From Pseudomonadota bacterium (GTDB lineage: Bacteria > Pseudomonadota > Alphaproteobacteria > Sphingomonadales > Sphingomonadaceae), in NCBI GenBank assembly GCA_023391375.1, contig JAEWBB010000004.1, positions 1 through 31,835 on the forward strand: a DNA stretch of 31,835 nucleotides, given 5' to 3'. Shown here piece after piece: positions 16,446 through 23,737 of this stretch (its first letter is position 1; every line of letters starts with the position of its first letter). A model generated the notes under the pieces. The model was not told the DNA's origin and searched no databases. It saw nothing but the letters and a program-made list of their open reading frames with translations. The translations under genes were made by a program, and so were the position numbers.

Positions 16446-17658
16446 GCCGGACTCCCGTGAATTGCCACCGGGCCGATGGCGGGAAAAAGTTACGGTATGA
16501 AGGCCGTGAATGGCCGCGCGGCGTGGCGCAGCTGGCGCCCTTCAGCACGAACTGCCCGCACATGAACTTGCCGTTATATTCGCCGACCGTGCCTTCTTCC
16601 GGCGCGAAGCCGGGATAGGGAAGGTAGGCGCTGCCGCTCCATTGCCAGACGTCGCCGAACGGCCCGCCGCCGGGACGCGGCAGGACGGTGCCGATGCGGT
16701 CGAGCTGGTGGCCGATGTTGGGGTCGGCGCTGGCAAAGGCGTCCTCCCACTCGGCCTCGGTCGGCAGGCGGGCGCCGGCCCAGCGGGCGAAGGCCTCGGC
16801 CTCGTAATAGCTGACATGATCGACCGGCGCGGCGCGGTCGAGGTCGCGGCGGCCGGCGAGGGTGAAGGAGGATTGTCCGTCCTCGTGCCAGTAGAGCGGG
16901 CGGTCGATGGCATTGGCCTTGACCCAGTCCCATCCCTCGCTGAGCCACAGTTGCGGCGTGGTATAGCCGCCGTCGGCCATGAACTCCCGCCATTCGCCGT
17001 TGGTGACGCAGCGGTTGGCGATGGCGTGCGGGTGGAGCAACGCCGTGTGGCGCGGGCGTTCGCAATCGAAGGCGAAGCCAATGCCGTCCGCACCGATCTC
17101 CACCACGCCATCGCGGCCGGGCAGCCAGGCCAGCGGCTCGGCCTGGAAGCAGGGCGCGGGCTCGAGGTGGCCGTAGGCTGGCTCGAGCGGGTTTTCGGCG
17201 AAGGTGGCGAGGATGTCGGTGAGGAACAGTTCCTGGTGCTGCTGTTCGTGGTGGATGCCGAGTTCGACCAGCGCCAGCACGTCGGGCGCAAGTTTCGGCA
17301 GTGCGTCCTGCAAGGCCCGGTCGACGACGCGGCGCCAGCGGCGGATGTCGTCGAGGTTGGGCCGGCTGATCATCCCGCGCCGCGGCCGCGCGTGGCGCTC
17401 GCCCTCGCCCTCGTAATAGCTGTTGAACAGGAACGGCCAGCGCTCGTCGAACAGTGTGTAGCCCGGCACATGGTCGCGAAGGATGAAGGTCTCGAAGAAC
17501 CAGGTGGTGTGCGCCAGGTGCCACTTGGCGGGCGAAGCATCGGGATGCGGCTGGAGCGAAGCGTCGGCGTCGCTCAGCGGCTCGGCCAGCGACAGGGTCA
17601 GCGCCCGCGTTGCCGCCAGGCGCTGGGCCAAATTCGCCGGTTCCTCGCTTCGTGCCAC
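16429..17658 (-). CDS. egtB: Ergothioneine biosynthesis sulfoxide synthase EgtB
   Basis: EgtB is a non-haem iron oxygenase that links hercynine C2 to the sulfur of gamma-Glu-Cys or Cys. The 409-residue protein has an N-terminal DinB_2 domain with the iron-ligand pattern His50 (KWHLAH) and HHEQQHQE (His137, His141), and a C-terminal FGE-sulfatase domain with family motifs (LPTEAEWE, GDVWQWS, KGASCATP and a terminal FTGVRLAR). RPRRG...SRP around residues 91-100 matches the substrate-binding arginine region. Start GTG 17658 has AAGGAGG upstream, a strong site. It follows cobO by 43 bases. Whether it uses Cys directly or gamma-Glu-Cys cannot be told here; the absence of nearby egtA or egtC leaves it open. 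Confidence 0.94.
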   Translation of the reverse strand: MARSEEPANLAQRLAATRALTLSLAEPLSDADASLQPHPDASPAKWHLAHTTWFFETFILRDHVPGYTLFDERWPFLFNSYYEGEGERHARPRRGMISRPNLDDIRRWRRVVDRALQDALPKLAPDVLALVELGIHHEQQHQELFLTDILATFAENPLEPAYGHLEPAPCFQAEPLAWLPGRDGVVEIGADGIGFAFDCERPRHTALLHPHAIANRCVTNGEWREFMADGGYTTPQLWLSEGWDWVKANAIDRPLYWHEDGQSSFTLAGRRDLDRAAPVDHVSYYEAEAFARWAGARLPTEAEWEDAFASADPNIGHQLDRIGTVLPRPGGGPFGDVWQWSGSAYLPYPGFAPEEGTVGEYNGKFMCGQFVLKGASCATPRGHSRPSYRNFFPPSARWQFTGVRLARNH

Positions 17659-17701
17659 GCTTGCCCTCCTTTTGTTTCAAGCGAACGGAGGCGTGAAAGG
17701 T

Positions 17702-18265
17702 TCAGTCGCGGGTGGCGCCCGGTTGCCACAACACTTCGCCGCCGCCGCTGCTGGCGGCGCTTCGGGCCATCACGAACAGCAGGTCGGACAGGCGGTTGAG
17801 GTAGGCGCGGGCGGCCGGGTTGGTCGGCTCGGCGGCGGCAAGGTGCACCGCCGCGCGCTCGGCCCGCCGCACCACGGCGCGCGCGAGGTGGAGGGCGGCC
17901 GCATCCGGGCTTCCGCCGGGAAGGATAAAGCTTGTGAGGGGTGCAAGGCCCTCGTTGACCGCGTCGATGTCGGTTTCAAGCCGGGTGACCTGCGCGTCTA
18001 CGATCCGCAGCGCGCCGTCGATCCCGCTGGGCGTCGCGATGTCGGCGCCGAGGTCGAACAGCTCGTTCTGGATGCGGCCGAGGATAGTCGCGAAAACATG
18101 GCCGGGATCGATGGCCGCGCGGGCGACGCCGATCGCGCTGTTAGCCTCGTCGACCTCGCCGATCGCGGCCATCCGCGCGCCATCCTTGGGCACGCGGCTG
18201 CCGTCGACCAGCCCGGCGCTGCCGTCGTCGCCGGTGCGGGTGTAGATCTTGTTGAGCTTGACCAG
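17702..18265 (-). CDS. cobO: PduO-type cob(I)alamin adenosyltransferase, apparent CTG start
   Basis: The enzyme transfers the adenosyl group of ATP to cob(I)alamin to make coenzyme B12. Family motifs are KLNKIYTRTGDDG (ATP site, N-terminus), GEVDEANS, FDLGADIATP and RRAER. The first canonical start codon (GTG, 18193) lies after the ATP-binding TRTGD motif and would delete it. Upstream in frame are only CTG 18265 at the usual Met position (Leu-Val-Lys-Leu-Asn), then CCC, then the TAA that ends the preceding gene. I therefore set the start at CTG, giving 187 residues, the family's usual size. Coupled re-initiation from the HIG1 gene three bases upstream is likely. A sequencing error (ATG to CTG) is the main alternative. 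The symbol cobO is loose: the fold is PduO type. Confidence 0.85.
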   Translation of the reverse strand: MVKLNKIYTRTGDDGSAGLVDGSRVPKDGARMAAIGEVDEANSAIGVARAAIDPGHVFATILGRIQNELFDLGADIATPSGIDGALRIVDAQVTRLETDIDAVNEGLAPLTSFILPGGSPDAAALHLARAVVRRAERAAVHLAAAEPTNPAARAYLNRLSDLLFVMARSAASSGGGEVLWQPGATRD

Positions 18266-18268
18266 GGG

Positions 18269-18472
18269 TTATTTCCCGCCACTGGCCAGCGCGAGGATGA
18301 CGATGACGATGACGATCGCCACGCCCTGGAACAGCACGCGCTTCTGCATGTAATTCTGCTGGACTTCGCCGCTGACATCCTTGCCGTTGGCCATGGCGAT
18401 CACGCCGCGCGCGAGGACGTAGAGCGTCGCGCCCATGGCGGCGACCAGCGCGATGATGAGGAGGGTGTTCAT
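18269..18472 (-). CDS. Two-helix HIG1-domain membrane protein
   Basis: The 67-residue protein has two transmembrane helices (about 2-25 and 44-64) joined by a short loop with NGKDVSGEVQQNYMQKRVLFQG. The Q-N-x-M-x-x-R-V-x-x-Q pattern is the HIG1 signature, known from mitochondrial respiratory supercomplex factors and from small alphaproteobacterial proteins. A role near the respiratory chain is inference. ATG 18472 is preferred over an in-frame TTG nine bases upstream. The gene lies ten bases after gluQRS, and its TAA is three bases before the apparent CTG start of cobO in the same frame. Confidence 0.85.
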   Translation of the reverse strand: MNTLLIIALVAAMGATLYVLARGVIAMANGKDVSGEVQQNYMQKRVLFQGVAIVIVIVILALASGGK

Positions 18473-18482
18473 GAACCCCAAT

Positions 18483-19334
18483 CTAGGCGTCCGAGAGGCG
18501 GAATCCTAGCGGCAGTTCGCGCCGCCGGAGTCGGTCGGCAAGGGCGCGGCCGTCGACCCCCGCCTCGCGCATCGCCCCCAGCGTCGGCGCGAGGTCGCGC
18601 TTGGCCAGCCGGCGGCCGTCTTCGTGCAGCACGAGCCGGTGATGGAGGTAGGCCGGCTCGGGCAGGGCGAGCAGCAGCTGGAGAAGGCGCTGCGTGGGGG
18701 TCGAGGGGCGCAGGTCCTCGCCCCGAACGACAAGCGTGACGCCGGTGTCGGCGTCGTCGACGACGCAGGCGAGGTGATAGGACGAAGGCGCGTCCTTGCG
18801 GGCGAGGATGGCATCGCCGAAGTCCGCTGCCGCCGCGGTGAGTGTCGTGCCGTCCGCTTCGGTCCAACTCGGCAGGCCGGCGATGTTGAGCGCCTTCGCG
18901 CTGTCGAGGCGCCAGCTGTGCGGGGTCGCCGCGCGGCGCTCCGGATCGTCGGCCAGGCCGCGACAGGTGCCGGGGTAGGCGGCGCCGGCATCGCCGTGGG
19001 GCGCGGTCAGCGAAGCGGCGATGTCGGCCCGGGTGCAGAAGCAGGGATAGACCAGACCTTGCGCTTTCAGGCGGCCGAGCGCGGCGTCGTACAGTGCGGT
19101 GCGCTGCGACTGGACGATCGGCGGGCCGTCGTGGTCGAGGCCGAGCCAGGCGAGGTCCTCGAAGATGCCGTCGACGAATTCGGGGCGGCAACGGCCGGGA
19201 TCGAGATCCTCGATCCGCACCAGCCAGCGCCCGCCACTTTGCCGCGCGGCATCATGCCCGAGCACCGCAGAAAAGGCGTGGCCGAGGTGGAGCCGTCCGG
19301 ACGGCGAAGGGGCGAAGCGGGTCGACTGTTGCAA
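18483..19334 (-). CDS. gluQRS: Glutamyl-Q tRNA(Asp) synthetase
   Basis: GluQRS activates glutamate and attaches it to queuosine at position 34 of tRNA(Asp). The 283-residue protein is a truncated glutamyl-tRNA synthetase catalytic domain without anticodon-binding domain. It has the HIGH-like motif HLGH (16-19), zinc ligands Cys98, Cys100, Tyr120 and Cys124, and the KMSKS-like RLAKRD (242-247). These features separate it from GltX. The start is TTG 19334, giving the usual few residues before TRFAPSPSG; AAGAG lies about eight bases upstream. It is the first gene of the minus-strand run that continues through cobO, egtBD and folD. Confidence 0.93.
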   Translation of the reverse strand: MQQSTRFAPSPSGRLHLGHAFSAVLGHDAARQSGGRWLVRIEDLDPGRCRPEFVDGIFEDLAWLGLDHDGPPIVQSQRTALYDAALGRLKAQGLVYPCFCTRADIAASLTAPHGDAGAAYPGTCRGLADDPERRAATPHSWRLDSAKALNIAGLPSWTEADGTTLTAAAADFGDAILARKDAPSSYHLACVVDDADTGVTLVVRGEDLRPSTPTQRLLQLLLALPEPAYLHHRLVLHEDGRRLAKRDLAPTLGAMREAGVDGRALADRLRRRELPLGFRLSDA

Positions 19335-19343
19335 AACGGACTC

Positions 19344-19372
19344 TTGACGCTGATTCGTCGGTTTGGTGTCAT
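19344..19372 (+). promoter_or_regulatory. Candidate sigma-70 promoter for the HNH nuclease gene
   Basis: TTGACG (19344-19349) and TGTCAT (19367-19372) are 17 bases apart in the 167-bp divergent gap between gluQRS and the HNH gene. Just downstream lie short inverted repeats (ATGCCA at 19371 with TGGCAT at 19391, and CCGGGT with nearby complementary bases) that could be operator or leader structure. The -10 match is only four of six. Confidence 0.35.
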
Positions 19373-19501
19373 GCCATGGTCACACCGGGTTGGCATCCGG
19401 GTGATCACAAGGGAAGCGGGCCGACATGTGGCCTCTCCTCCTTGCGTGCGACGGGGCCGGGGAGCTTCAGTTCGGTCGATCCGAACGGGAGCAACGCGCG
19501 C

Positions 19502-20068
19502 GTGTATCACACCAATCTCCTCCGCCATCCGGAATCCTGCCCGGCGCTGGTGCTGAATGCCGACTATACCCCGCTGAGCTATTACCCGCTGTCGCTCTGG
19601 CCGTGGCAGACCGCGGTGAAGGCGATGTTCCTCGAGCGGGTCGACGTCATCGCGCATTACGACCGCGAGGTGCATTCGCCGTCGCACAGCCTGAAACTGC
19701 CGAGCGTCATCGCGCTCCGCCAGTTCGTGCGGCCGAGCGAGTATCCAGCCTTCACCCGGTTCAACCTGTTCCTTCGCGACCATTTCCGCTGCGTCTATTG
19801 CGGGGCGACGCGCGAATTGACCTTCGACCATGTCGTGCCTCGGGCACAGGGCGGCGTCACCAGCTGGGAGAATGTCGCCACCGCCTGCGCGCCGTGCAAT
19901 CTGAAGAAGGGCGGACGAACGCCGGTCCAGGCCGGGATGCGGATCGAGGACGAACCGATCCGCCCGACCAGCTGGCAGCTGCAGGAACATGGCAAGCGTT
20001 TCCCGCCCAACTATCTCCACCGGAGCTGGCGCGACTTCCTCTATTGGGACGTCGAGCTCGACCCCTAA
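19502..20068 (+). CDS. HNH endonuclease family protein
   Basis: The 188-residue protein has a central HNH nuclease core: Cys97-x2-Cys100, FDHVVPRAQGG (His110), WENVATAC (Asn124) and CAPCN (Cys129, Cys132, Asn133), with the four cysteines forming a zinc knuckle. The N-terminal 90 residues (LVLNADYTPLSYYPLSLW onward) are the conserved region of a chromosomal HNH family widespread in bacteria, not part of a phage or restriction set here. The target is unknown; DNA repair or recombination has been suggested for such proteins. Start GTG 19502 fits the conserved N-terminus; GGGAG lies about ten bases before it. It precedes the receiver protein by 35 bp. Confidence 0.88.
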   Translation: MYHTNLLRHPESCPALVLNADYTPLSYYPLSLWPWQTAVKAMFLERVDVIAHYDREVHSPSHSLKLPSVIALRQFVRPSEYPAFTRFNLFLRDHFRCVYCGATRELTFDHVVPRAQGGVTSWENVATACAPCNLKKGGRTPVQAGMRIEDEPIRPTSWQLQEHGKRFPPNYLHRSWRDFLYWDVELDP

Positions 20069-20074
20069 GCCATC

Positions 20075-20083
20075 GTTAACCAT
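20075..20083 (+). promoter_or_regulatory. GTTAACCAT motif, possible CtrA half-site
   Basis: In the 35-bp gap before the receiver gene, GTTAACCAT matches the TTAACC part of the alphaproteobacterial CtrA site. The partner TTAA seven bases upstream is absent, so this is at most a half-site. The position, about 20 bases before the ATG, would allow direct control of that gene. Confidence 0.3.
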
Positions 20084-20103
20084 TTTCGTTCAGACCGGCG
20101 GGC

Positions 20104-20589
20104 ATGACCGCACGAATCCTCCTCGTCGAACCCCATCGCGGCGCGCTTGGCGTCATGGCCCAGCGCCTGCGCGACGAATGCTACCGGATTATCGCCGCCG
20201 AAAGCGCGACGGCCGCCGTGCCTGAACTCTACCGTGCGCCGGTCGATCTGGTGATCAGCGAGCTGCGGATGAACGGCATGAGCGGGGTCGAATTGACCCG
20301 GTTGATCCGCGACGACACCGTCCTGAAGGACACGCCGGTGATTCTCATCACCGGCCGTACCGATGCGACCGGCGCGGTCGATGCATTGGGTGCGGGCGCC
20401 GACGACGTGGTCGCTAAGCCATTCGATTTCGAAGTGCTGGTGGCGCGGATCGAGCGCGGCCTCAGGCGGGCCCGGGCGGTGCGCGAATTGCGGGACGACA
20501 ATGCCGCTCTCGACGCGCGGGTGGTGGAACGCGCGCTGCAGGTCAACGAACTGAAGGCCGAACTCGACGCGCTGAAACGCGTTTCCTAA
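20104..20589 (+). CDS. Atypical receiver-domain protein with C-terminal coiled coil
   Basis: The 161-residue protein has a receiver (REC) fold at about residues 3-120 and a charged, coiled-coil-like tail (about 120-160, heptad Leu/Val) with no DNA-binding or enzymatic output domain. Key residues differ from active receivers: the phospho-acceptor Asp is Glu53 (VISELRMNGMSG), and the acidic pair of strand 1 is Glu-Pro (LLVEPHRG). Thr83 and Lys105 (AKPFD) are kept. Asp-to-Glu at this site often mimics phosphorylation or marks a pseudo-receiver; that is known for the superfamily, its meaning here is inference. It follows the HNH gene. Its TAA overlaps the convergent galU stop. Confidence 0.85.
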   Translation: MTARILLVEPHRGALGVMAQRLRDECYRIIAAESATAAVPELYRAPVDLVISELRMNGMSGVELTRLIRDDTVLKDTPVILITGRTDATGAVDALGAGADDVVAKPFDFEVLVARIERGLRRARAVRELRDDNAALDARVVERALQVNELKAELDALKRVS

Positions 20590-21449
20590 CGGTTGGCGAG
20601 ATAGTCCTCGACCGCCGGCCTGAGGTCTTCGCGGTCCAGCGCCAGCGCCAGGTTGGCGATGACGAAGCCGGCCTTGTCGCCGCAATCGTGGCGCACCGCA
20701 TCGACCGTCACCGCATGGAACGGCTGTCGGCCGATCAGCTCGGCCATCCCGTCGGTCAGCTGGATCTCCCCGCCCGCACCGCGCTTGCCGTGTCCCAGGA
20801 TGTCCATCAGTTCGGGCTGGAGGATGTAGCGTCCGACCACGCCCAGCCGCGATGGCGCGTCCTCGGGCTGGGGCTTTTCGACCAGTCCGGTCACTTCGGT
20901 CGCGTTGCCGTCGGCCCTGCCGGGAGTGATGATACCGTAGCTGGCGGTCTTGTCCGCCGGCACCTCCTGCGCGCAGACGATGTTGCCGCCGAGACGCTCG
21001 TAGGCGTCGACCATCTGCTTCAGGGCGCCGGGCTTTCCGACCATCAGGTCGTCGGGCAGCAGAACCGCGAACGGCTCGTCGCCGATGATGTGGCGGGCGC
21101 ACCAGACGGCATGGCCGAGGCCGAGCGGCTGCTGCTGTCGGACGGCGATCAGTTCGCCGAACCGGGTGCGGGAGGGCTCGAGCGGGTCGAGGCTCTTGCC
21201 GGCCTTTTCCATCGTCGCCTCGAGCTCGTAGCTCTGGTCGAAATAGTCGACCAGGCTGGACTTGCCGCGGCCGGTGACGAAGATCAGCTGCTCGATCCCC
21301 GCCTCGCGCGCCTCGTCGACCGCGTACTGGATCAGCGGCCGGTCGACGACCGTCAGCATCTCCTTGGGCATGGTCTTGGTCGCAGGCAGCAGGCGCGTGC
21401 CGAGGCCGGCGACCGGGAAGACGGCCTTGCGCACCGGGCGCACGCTCAT
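20586..21449 (-). CDS. galU: UTP-glucose-1-phosphate uridylyltransferase
   Basis: GalU makes UDP-glucose from UTP and glucose-1-phosphate, feeding lipopolysaccharide, exopolysaccharide and glycolipid synthesis. The 287-residue protein has the nucleotidyltransferase start AVFPVAGLGTRLLPATKTMP with the PKEML segment after it, plus LGLGHAVWCA, LLPDDLM, YGIITPG, VEKP and GGEIQLTD motifs of the family. Start ATG 21449 overlaps the stop of the lipoprotein gene by four bases. It could supply the UDP-sugar donor used by the glycosylation genes at 8090-13613, though that link is only metabolic inference. Confidence 0.95.
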   Translation of the reverse strand: MSVRPVRKAVFPVAGLGTRLLPATKTMPKEMLTVVDRPLIQYAVDEAREAGIEQLIFVTGRGKSSLVDYFDQSYELEATMEKAGKSLDPLEPSRTRFGELIAVRQQQPLGLGHAVWCARHIIGDEPFAVLLPDDLMVGKPGALKQMVDAYERLGGNIVCAQEVPADKTASYGIITPGRADGNATEVTGLVEKPQPEDAPSRLGVVGRYILQPELMDILGHGKRGAGGEIQLTDGMAELIGRQPFHAVTVDAVRHDCGDKAGFVIANLALALDREDLRPAVEDYLANR

Positions 21450-21772
21450 CGCGGGCTCGCCAGATTGTCGGGACCGGTGGTCGCCGCGGCGGGCGCCGAC
21501 GGGGCGGCCGGCGACGCGGGGGCCGAGCCGGCATCGCCCGGCGGCAGGTCGAAGCGGTCGGGCTTGCGCGGCTGGCTGCGGGTCAGGATTTCGTCGACCC
21601 GGGCGGGGCGCGCCTCCGGCGTGTAGCTGAGCAATTCGGCCGCGTCGGGCTGGTGGTCCGCCATGCGCGGCTTGACCGGCAGGCTTTTGCCGGCCTCCGG
21701 CGTCAGGGGCGCGACCTTGCCGCAGGCGGCAAGCGCCAGCGCCAGGACGAGGAAAAGCAGCCTTGCCGTCAT
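21446..21772 (-). CDS. Small lipoprotein, LptM/YifL-like start
   Basis: The 108-residue product has a lipoprotein signal peptide with lipobox LALAAC (Cys17) followed by GKVAPLTP. That Gly-x-x-x-Pro-Leu pattern resembles the start of LptM (YifL) lipoproteins, which help LPS-transport protein maturation in enterobacteria. The rest is Pro/Ala-rich and looks disordered. ATG 21772 overlaps the argH stop, and its own stop overlaps the galU start (ATGA in both cases), so three genes are translated as a coupled unit. Small lipoprotein genes after argH are common in proteobacteria. The LptM assignment is tentative because the tail is longer than usual. Confidence 0.75.
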   Translation of the reverse strand: MTARLLFLVLALALAACGKVAPLTPEAGKSLPVKPRMADHQPDAAELLSYTPEARPARVDEILTRSQPRKPDRFDLPPGDAGSAPASPAAPSAPAAATTGPDNLASPR

Positions 21773-23142
21773 CGTTGCTCCCGTTGGCGGCGAGCGGCCG
21801 CGATGGCTTCCCTTACGCGGCTTGGCGCAGTGCCGCCAAGAGAGGTCCGCGCGGCGACCGACGATTCGACCGACAGGTGCGACAGCGCGCTTTGGGCGAT
21901 GCGCGGATCGATCGCCTGCAGGTCGGCGAGGCTGAGCGCGTCCAGGGCGATGCCCTGCGCCTCGGCCGCGGCGACCGCACTGCCGGCGATATGGTGCGCC
22001 TCGCGGAACGGGACGTCGGCCTCGCGCACCAGCCAGTCGGCGAGGTCGGTCGCGGTGGCGTGGCCGGCGGCGGCGGCGGCGCGCATCCTGTCGGGCACGA
22101 AGGCGAGGTCGGCCATCATCCCGGCCATCGCCGCGAGGCTGAGGGCGAGGAGGTCGTGCGCGTCGAACAGCGGCGGCTTGTCGTCCTGCAGGTCCTTGGC
22201 ATAGGCCAGCGGCAGGCCCTTCAGGATCACCAGCATGGCGACGAGGTCGCCGACGATCCGCCCCGAATGGCCGCGCACCAGCTCGGCCGCGTCGGGATTG
22301 CGCTTGTTGGGCATGATCGAACTGCCGGTCGACCATTGGTCGGGCAGCTTGACGAAGCCGTAGGGCTGCGACGCCCAGATGATGATTTCCTCCGCCAGCC
22401 GCGACAGGTGGACCGAGGTCAACGCGGCGGCGTGGAGGTAATCGACGGCGAAGTCGCGGTCGCTGACCGCGTCGAGGCTGTTGGCGGTCGGCCGGTCGAA
22501 GCCGAGCGAGGACGCTGTGTCTTCGCGGTCGAGGGCGAAGCCGGTGCCGGCCAGCGCGGCCGAGCCCAGCGGGCTTTCGTTCATCCGCGCCCGCGCGTCG
22601 GCGAAGCGCGAGGCGTCGCGGACCAGCATTTCGCGGTAGGCCATCAGGTGGTGACCGAGCGTCACCGGCTGGCCCGACTGGAGATGGGTGAAGCCCGGCA
22701 TGACGGTGTCGGCATGTTCCTCGGCGCGGTCGAGCAGCACCGCTTCCAGCGCGCCGATCCCGCCGATCGCCTCGTCGATGCAGTCGCGCACGAACAGCTT
22801 GAAATCGGTCGCCACCTGGTCGTTGCGGCTGCGCGCGGTGTGGAGCCGCCCCGCGGCGTCGCCGATGAGCTCGCCGAGGCGGTGCTCGACATGCATGTGG
22901 ATGTCTTCAAGCGCCGGGTCCTCGACCAGCTTGCCCTCGTCGATTTCCAGCCCGACCGCGTTCAGCCCCTCGTCGATCGCCCGCGCGTCGGCTTCGGACA
23001 GGATGCCCTGCCGTCCGAGCATCGCGGCGTGGGCCCGGCTGGCCGCGATGTCCTGCGGCGCGAGGCGCTTGTCGACCGCGATCGAGGCATTTATCTCGCG
23101 CATGATTGCGGCCGGGCCTTCGGCGAAGCGCCCGCCCCACAT
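21769..23142 (-). CDS. argH: Argininosuccinate lyase
   Basis: ArgH splits argininosuccinate to arginine and fumarate. The 457-residue protein has the fumarase/aspartase superfamily signature GSSIMPNKRNPD (273-284) with the catalytic serine, HTARSRNDQV (101-110) and GFTHLQSGQPVTLGHH (150-164). The start ATG 23142 gives the standard MWGGRF N-terminus. No good ribosome site precedes it. Translation may be leaderless or may start from a rare codon farther upstream, where the frame continues in the sense Ser-Thr-Ser-Asn-Ala-Met. It is divergent from the tlpA-like gene with only 16 bases between start codons. Confidence 0.96.
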   Translation of the reverse strand: MWGGRFAEGPAAIMREINASIAVDKRLAPQDIAASRAHAAMLGRQGILSEADARAIDEGLNAVGLEIDEGKLVEDPALEDIHMHVEHRLGELIGDAAGRLHTARSRNDQVATDFKLFVRDCIDEAIGGIGALEAVLLDRAEEHADTVMPGFTHLQSGQPVTLGHHLMAYREMLVRDASRFADARARMNESPLGSAALAGTGFALDREDTASSLGFDRPTANSLDAVSDRDFAVDYLHAAALTSVHLSRLAEEIIIWASQPYGFVKLPDQWSTGSSIMPNKRNPDAAELVRGHSGRIVGDLVAMLVILKGLPLAYAKDLQDDKPPLFDAHDLLALSLAAMAGMMADLAFVPDRMRAAAAAGHATATDLADWLVREADVPFREAHHIAGSAVAAAEAQGIALDALSLADLQAIDPRIAQSALSHLSVESSVAARTSLGGTAPSRVREAIAAARRQREQR

Positions 23143-23158
23143 GGCATTGGAGGTACTC

Positions 23159-23737
23159 TTGCGGCCGATCGTCTTGCTCCTTGGGCTCGCCCTGCTCGCC
23201 AGCGGCTGCGATAGGCAAAAGGCCGAGGCGCCTCAAGCGTCGAACGCCGCCACGCCCGCGGCGGTCAAGGTCGGCGTCGACCGCAGTCACAAGGGACAGC
23301 CCTTTCCGGATGCCGTCATCACCGACCCCGACGGGGAAGAAATGGCGATGGACGAATTCAAGGGCGTGCCGACGCTGGTCAACCTGTGGGCGACCTGGTG
23401 TGCGCCGTGCGTCAAGGAACTGCCGACGCTCGACAGGCTGGCGGCGACGCATCGCGACGACGGGTCGCTCGGCGTCGTGACGATCAGCCAGGACATGGGG
23501 CCGCAGGGCTCGGTGCGTGCGTTCCTCGACAAGCTCGGCACCAAGGACCTCGGCGCCTACCAGGACGCCGGCATGAAGCTGAGCGATGCCTATGGCGCCC
23601 AGATCCTGCCGACGACCGTGCTGTACGACGGCGCCGGCCGCGAGGTGTGGCGGGTCACCGGCCCGATGGAATGGGACGGACCCGACGCGGCGAAGCTTTT
23701 GGCCGAAGCCGCCCCTGCGGCTAAGCCAAAAGGCTAG
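23159..23737 (+). CDS. TlpA-family thioredoxin-like lipoprotein
   Basis: The 192-residue protein has a lipoprotein signal (LLASGC, Cys17) and a thioredoxin-like domain with the redox motif WATWCAPC (Cys81, Cys84), preceded by GVPTLVNL and followed by the cis-Pro region ILPTTVLYD. TlpA/ResA-type proteins reduce disulfides in periplasmic targets such as cytochrome c or copper-centre proteins; the target is not shown here. I chose TTG 23159 because GGAGGT ends four to five bases upstream and the signal peptide then has normal length. An ATG at 23141 lies before that ribosome site and would overlap the argH start codon. Its stop shares CTAG with convergent dapD. Confidence 0.9.
   Translation: MRPIVLLLGLALLASGCDRQKAEAPQASNAATPAAVKVGVDRSHKGQPFPDAVITDPDGEEMAMDEFKGVPTLVNLWATWCAPCVKELPTLDRLAATHRDDGSLGVVTISQDMGPQGSVRAFLDKLGTKDLGAYQDAGMKLSDAYGAQILPTTVLYDGAGREVWRVTGPMEWDGPDAAKLLAEAAPAAKPKG

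Noticed and set aside
16510..17799. 429-codon plus frame opposite egtB
   Set aside because: Antisense shadow; EgtB has all iron-ligand motifs.
18191..18193. GTG 18193 as the cobO start
   Set aside because: It removes the conserved ATP-binding N-terminal motif and leaves a 163-residue protein with no ribosome site.
23141..23158. ATG 23141 as the start of the tlpA-like gene
   Set aside because: It lies upstream of the GGAGGT site that serves TTG 23159 and would overlap the argH start codon.
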